NCBI RefSeq assembly: GCF_022655595.1
Contig: NZ_CP093379.1
Location: forward strand, 95,001-159,000
Length of the DNA: 64,000 nt
Reading direction: 5' to 3'
DNA from: Ignatzschineria rhizosphaerae
GTDB taxonomy: Bacteria > Pseudomonadota > Gammaproteobacteria > Cardiobacteriales > Wohlfahrtiimonadaceae
The first letter of the stretch is position 1. The number at the start of each line of letters is the position of its first letter. The position numbers and the translations under genes were made by a program. Under the pieces are notes generated by a model that had not been told where the DNA came from, ran no database searches, and saw nothing but the letters and a program-made list of their open reading frames with translations. Shown here in pieces: positions 19,280-27,032 of this stretch.

Positions 19280-20698
19280 ATGGATAGTGAGCTAGAAGCA
19301 AGGAATGCATTGAGATCTAAAAAGCTATTGCCGGTGATTTTGGCAATTGCGATCTTTATGCAGATGTTAGATACAACGATTTTGAATACGGCGCTTCCAA
19401 GTATTGCGGCAGATCTCAATGAACCTCAGCTTAAAATTCAATCTATCTTAATCAGTTATACCTTAGTATTGGCAATTTGTGCGCCTATTAGTGGCGTTGT
19501 TGCCGATAAAATTGGGACAAAGCATACCTTTTTATTAGCAGTGGTCTTTTTTACGTTAGGATCACTTTTTGCCGCGCTTTCTATGACACTTACTCAATTA
19601 ACATTATCTCGTGTGTTGCAAGGTGTGGGTGGTGCGATGTTAACGCCGGTTGCCCGCTTAGCGTTGATGAAAGCTTATGATCGAAAAGATTATCTTCGGG
19701 TGATTAATTATGCGATTACTCCAGCGCTTATTGGCCCCATTTTAGGGCCTTTATTGGGGGGATATCTTGTGCAGTATGCTAGTTGGCACTGGATATTTTT
19801 GATTAATATTCCTATCGGGTTAATTGTTTTGGGGCTTGCATTTTTTCATATGCCTGATTTTAAAGGTGCGCCATTTAAGTTTGATCTGCATGGCTATCTT
19901 ATATTTGCTATCGCCGTTTTCTTAATCACTTATGGCTTAGAGTATTCAATTAATGGGGCGCATAAATGGCTAGCGCTTCCACTTATTTTAGGTGGTATGC
20001 TCTTTTTAACACGCTATTGGTTCTATGCAAGACGAAAAGATAAACCACTTTTTGCTTTAACATTATTAGATGTGAGGACTTATCGAATCGGACTAAATGG
20101 TAATCTTGTGGCGCGTTTAGGCATAAGTGCGATGCCATTTTTATTACCGCTATTTTTTCAGGTGGCGTTAGGTTATTCACCTAGTGATGCTGGGTGGTTA
20201 TTAGTGCCAATTGCTGTAGGGGGATTAACGGTCAAGCCTGTGGTGACTCGTATTTTGAAAATAACCGGTTATCGCAATGTTCTAATCTGGAATACGGCGA
20301 TGATTAGTTTTTTCATTATCATGATCGGTATTTTTGGGCGAGAAATGCCAATTTGGGCCTTAGTCATTCAGCTCTATATTTTAGGGATCTGTAACTCAAC
20401 ACAATTTACAGCGATGAATACCTTAACGATTGGGGATTTAGGGCCTGATCAAGTCAGTAGTGGTAATAGTTTAATGGTCGTCAATCAGCAGTTGGCAATG
20501 ACGTTAGGTGTTGCATTTGCCGCACTCTTTCTAAATTTCTATGTCGGGCAACATTGGTTTCCTACGGAAAACACAGAAAAAGCTTTCCAGTTGACCTTTA
20601 TCAGTATGGGTGTTTTAACGTTACTCGCCACTTACATTTTTGCGAAGTTAAAACGGGATGATGGGGACTTTATGGCGGGGAGAAAAGCTGCTGAGTAA
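19280..20698 (+). CDS. DHA2-family MFS drug exporter, MdtD-like
   Basis: Proton-driven multidrug efflux carrier of 472 residues, the same size as E. coli MdtD (471), with 14 predicted membrane segments. The LDTTILNTALPSIA motif near 29-42 (motif D1 of 14-TMS exporters), the loop GVVADKIGTKHTF (motif A) and GPILGPLLGGYLV (motif C of antiporters, near 155-165) are all present. Other MdtD-like stretches include RVLQGVGGAMLTPVARL and NIPIGLIVLG. It is monocistronic; no regulator or two-component pair is adjacent, unlike the E. coli mdtABCD-baeSR cluster. Confidence 0.9.
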   Translation: MDSELEARNALRSKKLLPVILAIAIFMQMLDTTILNTALPSIAADLNEPQLKIQSILISYTLVLAICAPISGVVADKIGTKHTFLLAVVFFTLGSLFAALSMTLTQLTLSRVLQGVGGAMLTPVARLALMKAYDRKDYLRVINYAITPALIGPILGPLLGGYLVQYASWHWIFLINIPIGLIVLGLAFFHMPDFKGAPFKFDLHGYLIFAIAVFLITYGLEYSINGAHKWLALPLILGGMLFLTRYWFYARRKDKPLFALTLLDVRTYRIGLNGNLVARLGISAMPFLLPLFFQVALGYSPSDAGWLLVPIAVGGLTVKPVVTRILKITGYRNVLIWNTAMISFFIIMIGIFGREMPIWALVIQLYILGICNSTQFTAMNTLTIGDLGPDQVSSGNSLMVVNQQLAMTLGVAFAALFLNFYVGQHWFPTENTEKAFQLTFISMGVLTLLATYIFAKLKRDDGDFMAGRKAAE

Positions 20699-20714
20699 TC
20701 TTAAGTGATGAAGA

Positions 20715-21179
20715 TTATAGTGGTGCTGTTATTTGATAAACGACATGCTCTGCTAGTGGGTGTTCTTTAGGAAGGGCGGGGTGTAAGAAGTTATCGGGTA
20801 ACTTAGTCATACCAAGTGCTCGCATCAAGCTTTCTGATGGCGTATTGGAGGTGGCAGTAAAAGCGACAACTTTTTCTAGTTTTAATACTTCAAAAGCAAA
20901 TTGTAAAACAGCAATAGCAGCTTCTTTCGCGTAGCCCTTTCGCCAATATTGTGAGCGTAAGCGCCAGCCAATCTCAATACAGGGGCTAAAATAGAATTGT
21001 GCTGTAGATTTATTTAGTCCTACAAATCCAATAACCTCTTTCGATTCCTTAAGCTCACAAGCCCAAAGTCCAAAACCATTAGTCATCGTGCGGCGATTGA
21101 TCTCATCAAATAGGTTTCGGCTCTCTTCTTTAGATAAAATGGCAGGGAAGTATTTCATGACTAAGGGATCACGATTCAT
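20715..21179 (-). pseudogene. GNAT acetyltransferase (RimJ/RimL-like) without a visible start codon for its conserved N-terminus
   Basis: N-acyltransferase related to RimJ/RimL-type GNATs that use acetyl-CoA. From ATG 21179 the product is 154 residues, with the acetyl-CoA-binding region near RSQYWRKGYAKEAA (about 74-87). The frame continues upstream, and codons just before ATG 21179 encode the family's first strand and helix (LETKRLIIRPWKEADFPAF, then AEM at the ATG). However, there is no ATG, GTG or TTG between the in-frame stop at 21302-21300 and 21179. Either a shortened protein starts at 21179, a non-canonical codon is used, or the start was lost. Convergent with the exporter gene. Confidence 0.65.
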
Positions 21180-21311
21180 CTCAGCAAATGCAGGGAAATC
21201 AGCTTCTTTCCAAGGGCGGATGATGAGCCTTTTAGTTTCTAATGGGGATGAGTGGGTGCTGTTAAAGTGTTGAGCGTTATTAAATGACCTTTTTGATCGT
21301 TATGGTAGTTT

Positions 21312-21758
21312 TTAAAGAGTTGCAACTTTACCATCTGTAAAGTGCATCTCTCCCCGATAAGCTTTATGATCTTTAAAAATGCCAATAAAGAATGAGCCAT
21401 CACTTAAGGTAAGTTTACCCTTGCCTTCAAAAGTTCCTTGTTGGTGCTCTCCTTCATATACTTCTCCGGTAATCATTGTGCTTTTACCAAAGCCATGAGC
21501 GTGCCCATTTTTGATAGCGCCTTGATAGATAGAGCCATCAGGAGATATCAGTTCGCCAAAGCCAGAAGGAGTATCTTGGTCTATATCTCCTATATAGATG
21601 GTCTTATCATCTAAATATTGGTATTGATCAGAATTAAGGTTTTGCACCCTCGTTTTTGCATCAAGGTAAGGTTGGTTCGTTGCTGGAAAATTGGCAACAG
21701 TAGCGCAAGCCGTAATTAATAGGGTAATCGCACAGGTTAAGAGAATTCTAATCGTCAT
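21312..21758 (-). CDS. MORN-repeat lipoprotein
   Basis: A 148-residue outer- or inner-membrane lipoprotein. The signal peptide ends in the lipobox ITAC (Cys near 18). From about 55 on there are MORN-type repeats with the pattern Y-x-G-x(6-8)-G-x-G (YIGDIDQDTPSGFGELISPDG, YQGAIKNGHAHGFGKS, YEGEHQQGTFEGKGKLTLSDG, FIGIFKDHKAYRGEM). MORN repeats often bind membranes or partner proteins. AAGGATGC precedes the ATG. Role unknown. Confidence 0.8.
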   Translation of the reverse strand: MTIRILLTCAITLLITACATVANFPATNQPYLDAKTRVQNLNSDQYQYLDDKTIYIGDIDQDTPSGFGELISPDGSIYQGAIKNGHAHGFGKSTMITGEVYEGEHQQGTFEGKGKLTLSDGSFFIGIFKDHKAYRGEMHFTDGKVATL

Positions 21759-22015
21759 GAATATGCATCCTTAAAAACAATTAAAAAGAACGAGAGATAC
21801 CGATACTCATAATACGTTATTTTCTCTATTTCGCAGAATAAGTTGCAAACGCAAATGATAGCGGTCGTTATGATTGCTAGACTTATGGCAGTAGAAATGG
21901 AGATCATTGGTGTTTGTGAGATGACTCTTTGCGGTTAGGATTACTAAAGTAACGGTGATGTTAAGAGCGGACCTATATTAATTGATAAAAGACATTTTTT
22001 ATTTTATTAAAGACG

Positions 22016-22038
22016 AAAAAAAACGTCCCTAAGGACGC
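22016..22038 (-). terminator. Terminator of the tRNA cluster
   Basis: Read on the minus strand, CGTCC-TTAG-GGACG is followed by eight T's, 14 nt after the last tRNA (Pro). Confidence 0.7.
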
Positions 22039-22051
22039 CGCTTTCTTAAGA

Positions 22052-22128
<77 letters not shown>

Positions 22129-22201
22129 ATCTTAATGTGTAGAAGTTGATGCTGAGATCATTATAAATCGTCTTTGGGAAACGCTTTATATGTTATCTAT
22201 T

Positions 22202-22278
22202 TGGGGTGAACGACGGGACTTGAACCCGCGACAACCGGAATCACAATCCGGGGCTCTACCAACTGAGCTACGCCCACC
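22202..22278 (-). tRNA. tRNA-His (anticodon GTG)
   Basis: The acceptor stem GTGGGCG pairs with CGTTCAC (two G-T pairs), the anticodon loop is TTGTGAT, and the discriminator C is followed by an encoded CCA. A G at position -1 (22278), the special identity mark of tRNA-His, is encoded. Confidence 0.97.
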
Positions 22279-22339
22279 ATAGATAGTACTTCTTTTTACC
22301 GCTTTTCTTTCTTAGAACCTGCATGCCAATAATGCTTAA

Positions 22340-22416
22340 TGGCGCGCTCGGCAGGACTCGAACCTGCTACCCTCGGCTTAGAAGGCCGATGCTCTATCCA
22401 GATGAGCTACGAGCGC
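22340..22416 (-). tRNA. tRNA-Arg (anticodon TCT)
   Basis: A 77 nt cloverleaf with acceptor GCGCTCG / CGAGCGC, discriminator G and encoded CCA. The anticodon loop CTTCTAA gives anticodon TCT, which reads AGA/AGG. Confidence 0.96.
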
Positions 22417-22452
22417 TTAAAGCACTTATAGGACCGCATTTGAATTTTAAAA

Positions 22453-22529
<77 letters not shown>

Positions 22530-22588
22530 AAATTTTGATTCTTGCTTTCCAAGAAAGAAATGTATGATAGGACATTAACTTTAGATCG

Positions 22589-23827
22589 TCAAATATTTGT
22601 GTAATCTTTAATCGCATTAAAGATCGCTTTAGTTTGGGCCCGTTCAATTGTGGCAGGAATCTGATCTTTTTCAATACCTTGGATGATGGGCTGTAAATTT
22701 ATTTTTGCAATAGCCTCTCTCATGGCTAAGAGATATTCCCGTTGTGGGTATTTTCGATCCATAAAATGTAGTCGACCACGAGCATCTGCCATACATGCAT
22801 CTACAAAACGGGTGAGATTTTGCGGTTTACGTAGGGCATCGAGCTTTTTAAGCAGTTTAAGGATTGTTTTAGGACGAAGAATAAAGGCTTGATGCATGAT
22901 GAGATGATACTCAGTCACTTTTAAAGCGATATCTCGGTACTCTTTCGGTACTTTAAGTCGATCACAAAAGTCAGCTACTAGAGGCACACCCCGAATTTCA
23001 TGGAGTTTATGGCTTGGCCACTCATCTTGAGGCGTGATTGCTTTGCCAAAATCGTGACATAAAACCGAAAAACGAGTGGGTAGATCATTGGTAATTGATG
23101 CAGCCGCTTCCAGCGCCATGAGTGTGTGAACGCCTGAATCAATTTCCGGATGGTACTTTGCTGTTTGCGGCACGCCAAAGAGCGCTTCAACTTCTGGAAA
23201 GAGGATTTCGAGGGCGCCTACTTCTCGAAGTGCATTAAAAAATGCTTGGGGAGAGGCTTCTCCCAACGCTTTATTGAGTTCTTGAAAGACTCGCTCGGGG
23301 GTTAATGCTTCTAACTCACCAGATTGGATCATTGTTTTGATGAGGGATTTTGTTTCTGGTGCAATGGTAAACCCATATTGATAATAACGCGCATAAAATC
23401 GCGCTAAACGTAAAACACGAACCGGATCTTCAATAAAAGCATCGCTAACATGGCGTAAAATACGATTTTCAATATCTTTTGCGCCACCATAAGGGTCTAT
23501 AAGATTACCATGGATATCCTCGGCAATGGCATTGATTGTAAGATCTCGGCGAAGTAGATCTTCTTCTAAAGTAATGGAGGGATCAGCGCAAACCTCAAAA
23601 CCTTGATAGCCTTTTGCTACTTTTCGCTCAGAGCGAGCAAGGGCATACTCTTCTTTTGTTTCAGGGTGGAGAAATACAGGAAAATCTTTACCCACTAAAA
23701 GGAAGCCTTTTTGTGTGAGAATTTCCGGCGTTGCCCCTACAACAACCCAATCATGTTCATGGTAAGGATGTTTCAGTAACTTATCTCGCACAGCACCGCC
23801 AACGAGGTAGGTCTGAAATGATGTCAT
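22589..23827 (-). CDS. cca: CCA-adding tRNA nucleotidyltransferase (with HD domain)
   Basis: Adds or repairs the 3' CCA of tRNAs. The 412 residues match the gammaproteobacterial multifunctional type. GGAVRDKLL (about 10-18) starts the nucleotidyltransferase domain, RRDLTINA follows near 92-99, and the HD phosphohydrolase domain shows LCHDFGKA near 228. In the catalytic metal-binding motif, normally D-x-D before WVVVG, the first residue is Glu (EHD near 25-27), a conservative but unusual change. It is encoded directly upstream of the four-tRNA cluster on the same strand, although all four tRNA genes already encode CCA. Confidence 0.94.
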   Translation of the reverse strand: MTSFQTYLVGGAVRDKLLKHPYHEHDWVVVGATPEILTQKGFLLVGKDFPVFLHPETKEEYALARSERKVAKGYQGFEVCADPSITLEEDLLRRDLTINAIAEDIHGNLIDPYGGAKDIENRILRHVSDAFIEDPVRVLRLARFYARYYQYGFTIAPETKSLIKTMIQSGELEALTPERVFQELNKALGEASPQAFFNALREVGALEILFPEVEALFGVPQTAKYHPEIDSGVHTLMALEAAASITNDLPTRFSVLCHDFGKAITPQDEWPSHKLHEIRGVPLVADFCDRLKVPKEYRDIALKVTEYHLIMHQAFILRPKTILKLLKKLDALRKPQNLTRFVDACMADARGRLHFMDRKYPQREYLLAMREAIAKINLQPIIQGIEKDQIPATIERAQTKAIFNAIKDYTNI

Positions 23828-24102
23828 AATAATTCCTAGAATTTTTCTATTCGATAGCTTGATTATGCACGATTATAACGCATTTGTGTGAACTATCATT
23901 GCTGTTTTTTGGGTGATAAATGGGTTATCGCAGCTTTTTTTTAAGGTGTTATTTGTTTTAAAAGGTTTTATTTTAAGAGTTAACTATGCAGTATAAACCA
24001 AATGGCAATCGCATTATTGGTAATATGAATCAAGATACAATAATAGATATTTTTAGTATAAAGATAGGTGATTGCCAATAAAGCGCCGATTAAAGCATAA
24101 GG

Positions 24103-24974
24103 TGTAGGATTTTATCGCGTTGTTTACAGTATTAGGAGAAAATACTGTTATGAATATCCATCGAAAAACAAAATTAACGCCGTTTCATCGAGAAGAGATT
24201 TGGCGATTACATCATCAAGAAAAATTTACCGTAACCTATCTAGCTGAGCGTTTTATGGTAAGCAGACCTACGATCTATAAAGTACTAAAACAAGGTAGAT
24301 TGAACTTGTTTGTGCCATTAGCTAGTAAAAATGAACGTTATAGAACAATTAAGTATGGCATTAAACGTCTTGCAAAGATTGAAAAATCTATTGAAGAGAA
24401 ACTTAAAAAGAGGGCTAAACGTTATAACAAAAACTATCCTGGCGAGATGGTCCATGTGGATACTAAACGGCTCCCTCTTTTAAAAGGGGATCTTAAAAAT
24501 CGCACTAGAGAGTATTTATTTGTAGGAATTGATGATTTTTCAAGAGAACTTTATGCCGGTATTTATCCTGATAAATCACAGTTTAGTGCTGCTGAATTTC
24601 TTCGATGGGATCTGTTAGAACAGTGTCCCTATACTGTAGAATGCACCTATTCGGATAATGGTCGTGAGTATAAAGGTACATCAGAACATGCCTTTGTCGA
24701 AATGTGTCTAACACATAAGATTAATCAAAAGTTTACAAAGCCAGCTTGCCCTCAAACGAATGGAAAAGCAGAAAGAGTCATTCGAACACTCATGGAAATG
24801 TGGCATAATCAGGAGGAGTTTATCAGTTCAGATGATCGGAAAAAGAAGCTAAAACGATTTTTGAACTATTACAACACAGTAAAACCTCATAAGGGTATTA
24901 ATGGTTTAACGCCTTATGAAGTTTTAGAAAATTATTTTAACACTGAAGTGTAAACAACCCGCCGATTTCTAACA
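24103..24974 (+). mobile_element. IS481-family insertion sequence, copy 1 (872 bp)
   Basis: Boundaries are set by 25 bp imperfect terminal inverted repeats (left starts TGTAGGATTTTATCGCG, right complement starts TGTTAGAAATCGGCGGG, both ending GTTGTTTAC) and by the 7 bp target duplication CATAAGG at 24096-24102 and 24975-24981. Ends are TGT...ACA. It carries one transposase gene and lies antisense within a CPBP gene. It differs from copies 2 and 3 by only one or two bases noted by eye. Confidence 0.95.
24150..24953 (+). CDS. IS481-family transposase, copy 1
   Basis: DDE transposase of 267 residues from ATG 24150 (an in-frame TTG at 24120 would add ten). It has an N-terminal helix-turn-helix (VTYLAERFMVSRPTIYKVLKQG) and an rve integrase core with the catalytic Asp in HVDTKRL, the second Asp in YSDNGREY and the Glu in NGKAERVIR. 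The frame is intact, so the element may still be active. Confidence 0.93.
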   Translation: MNIHRKTKLTPFHREEIWRLHHQEKFTVTYLAERFMVSRPTIYKVLKQGRLNLFVPLASKNERYRTIKYGIKRLAKIEKSIEEKLKKRAKRYNKNYPGEMVHVDTKRLPLLKGDLKNRTREYLFVGIDDFSRELYAGIYPDKSQFSAAEFLRWDLLEQCPYTVECTYSDNGREYKGTSEHAFVEMCLTHKINQKFTKPACPQTNGKAERVIRTLMEMWHNQEEFISSDDRKKKLKRFLNYYNTVKPHKGINGLTPYEVLENYFNTEV

Positions 24975-25712
24975 CATAAGGTAATAAATTTAGGGTAAGG
25001 GCTAGCTCATGAGCGAAGCCAAATAGGAGTGCGTTAACTATCACACCGATGGCTTTTTGAGAAAGCGTATCTTTTGTAAAAAAGTAGTTGAAAAAAATGC
25101 CTCGAAAGATCAACTCTTCAATAATCGGCATTCCTAAAACAATTGCAATGCTCATCGTTAAAGGAAAATAGCTAACGGCAGTCTCCAAAATTACCTGGTT
25201 CTCTGGCGTTTCAAGCTGAAGAATATCTTTAAATACGGCATCGATAAGATAAAATAAGAACCCGACAATTAGTAAAAAGAGCACGATTTTGCCGTTGATT
25301 TTCTGTCGGTCGTATTCTAAACGGTAATTACGAATTAATGCTTTTTTATATTGGACATAGATAAAGCAGATAATGATGAGGTAAAGGCCAGATTGCAGAC
25401 TTGCAAGTTGTAGGTCACCAAGACGATATAAGAGTGATATAGAAAAATTAGGAATTAATATCAGCAGTAAAAATAGGGAAAACGCGATAATTTTTAACGT
25501 ATATTGCCGGAAAAAGTTAAAGAGTTTTGTAAGGAGTGAAGAGTTTACGGTTTGCATCATCATCTTATCAATAGCGAAGGTAGTAAAGATCATAGCAATG
25601 ATTTGGGAATAAGCATGCTTTTAAATCAAAAAGTTATGCAATATTGCTGAGTTTTTTAAAAAAGGATCTTTTGAAGGATTTAAAATATCGGGAGGTCGCA
25701 TTACAGATGAAG

Positions 25713-25793
25713 TTAGTATGATTTTTATGGATGTTTAAAATCTGTTTTATCTATTTCTCAATGGTAATAGTGCTTTGTTTTACCATAATGTTT
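25713..25793. repeat. Relic copy of the macroglobulin gene's 3' end
   Basis: These 81 bp match 26995-27075 (3' end and trailer of the alpha-2-macroglobulin gene) with only a handful of substitutions and no gap, then diverge abruptly. The sequence following it (from about 25793, CGCTTGATTATGCACGATTA) instead resembles 23860-23890 near the cca start. This is the junction expected from a tandem duplication of the CPBP gene with its flanks. It holds only the last codons of the macroglobulin frame and is not a gene. Confidence 0.85.
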
Positions 25794-25909
25794 CGCTTGA
25801 TTATGCACGATTACAGCGCATTTTTGTCAAGTATTATGATTGTTTTCAGATCTCGGTGCAGCGTTTTTTAATATTTTCTTATTTAAAGTTTGATATAAAA
25901 ACTGTTTTG

Positions 25910-26599
25910 TTAGGCAGAAAAAATAGAGATGACAGCAATTGCGTTATAGCAAATATGAATAGAAATTGGATAGAAAATATTTTTCGTATAGACATAAGTT
26001 AGAGCTAATAAAACTCCAATAGTCGTATATAAAATGAGGGGAGGAGAGAATGCAGGTTCATGAATGAGGCCAAAGAGTATTGAACTTGAAATGATGGCGA
26101 GCGCTTTAAAAAGAGGGGTGTTTTTAGTGAAGAAATAGTTAAAGAAGATTCCTCTAAAGAGTAGTTCCTCAGCGATTGGCATGGCAATAACGGTGGAAAG
26201 AGTCATCGCAATGGGGAAATAAATAAAAAGCTCTTCGATGATGAATTGATTTTCAGGAAGGTCTATTGCAATAAGATCTATAAAAACAATATTGACCCCT
26301 TGAAGGGATAGAAAAATTAAAATGCTAAAACCAATGAGTCTTCCACTTATTTTTTTCTTACCATAATTGGAGGGGTTGTTTGCAACTAATTGTTTATTAT
26401 AAAAACGATAAATGTAATGGAGGATCAAGAAGAAAAGAGCACTTTGAATAAGGGCTATCAAGATATCATGTAGTTGGGGAAATAGTAGAAGAAAAGTATC
26501 CGGAATCATAATGATGAGCATTAACAGGATAAACACAATGGCACGGTAGCCATAACGTAATAAAAATGATCGTAAAGATAGGGGATTATGTGCCGTCAA
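25910..26599 (-). CDS. CPBP-family intramembrane metalloprotease
   Basis: Intact paralogue of the IS-broken gene at 23980-25593, 229 residues with about seven membrane segments. The four CPBP motifs are visible: EELLFRGIFFNYFF (EExxxR) near 143-156, FGLIHE (FxxxH) near 177-182, and HICYNA (HxxxN) near 216-221. Family members include Rce1-like CAAX proteases and bacteriocin-immunity or processing proteins; the substrate here is unknown. It sits between the relic macroglobulin tail and the macroglobulin gene. Confidence 0.88.
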   Translation of the reverse strand: MTAHNPLSLRSFLLRYGYRAIVFILLMLIIMIPDTFLLLFPQLHDILIALIQSALFFLILHYIYRFYNKQLVANNPSNYGKKKISGRLIGFSILIFLSLQGVNIVFIDLIAIDLPENQFIIEELFIYFPIAMTLSTVIAMPIAEELLFRGIFFNYFFTKNTPLFKALAIISSSILFGLIHEPAFSPPLILYTTIGVLLALTYVYTKNIFYPISIHICYNAIAVISIFSA

Positions 26600-26954
26600 A
26601 GAATGCTCCTTTTCGTTTTAGGTAGATTTCTGTGGAATAAAATTTAAAAATTTGTACTTAAAGTGTTTAAGGCTAGTGTAGAGGCTTTTATGAAGTATTT
26701 TGTATAAATCAGGTAAAGAGTTGTTTTACTGATGGTTTAAACACTATTGATATCATTAATTTGATAATTTATTACGGCTGGTTTACTTTAAAAAAACTCT
26801 CGAGGCTTGAAATTATGTTTATTCAGCGACTATTTGTGACTGAAATACGATTAAATGCTTTTAAACCGATTTGATTATAAAGTTAAGGATATTAATTTTT
26901 TTCAATAGAGCTGGGTGAAGTTTGTTTTTTACCGATAAAGGGGACATCCCCAAA
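26600..26954. other. Intergenic region between CPBP gene and macroglobulin terminator
   Basis: About 355 bp of AT-rich sequence. A short GGGGACATCCCC palindrome-like segment lies near 26940-26951. No reading frame, RNA gene or clear promoter could be supported. Confidence 0.5.
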
Positions 26955-26997
26955 AATAAAAAAGCATAGCGATGAAGATTTCAAGGCTATGCTTTTA
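26955..26997 (-). terminator. Terminator of the macroglobulin gene
   Basis: A 10 bp perfect stem AAAGCATAGC / GCTATGCTTT with a 15 nt loop lies 38 nt beyond the stop codon as read on the minus strand, followed by T's. Confidence 0.85.
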
Positions 26998-27032
26998 GTA
27001 TGATTTTTATAGATCTTTAAAATCTGTTTTAT

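Larger units (their letters stand above)
23980..25593 (-). pseudogene. CPBP-family intramembrane protease gene interrupted by IS481-type element
   Basis: Membrane protein of the CPBP (CAAX protease and bacteriocin-processing) family. Before the insertion the frame carries EELIFRGIFF (the EExxxR motif) and FGFAHE (FxxxH). The IS at 24103-24974 breaks it after NLLPY. Removing the element and one 7 bp duplication joins the frame to codons downstream (ALIGALLAITYLYTKN ... IHITNNAIA) and ends at a TAA at 23982-23980, giving 735 nt or 244 residues. The restored C-terminus aligns with the intact paralogue at 25910-26599. As it stands the product is cut short after about 207 native residues and ends in IS-encoded residues. 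Confidence 0.9.
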
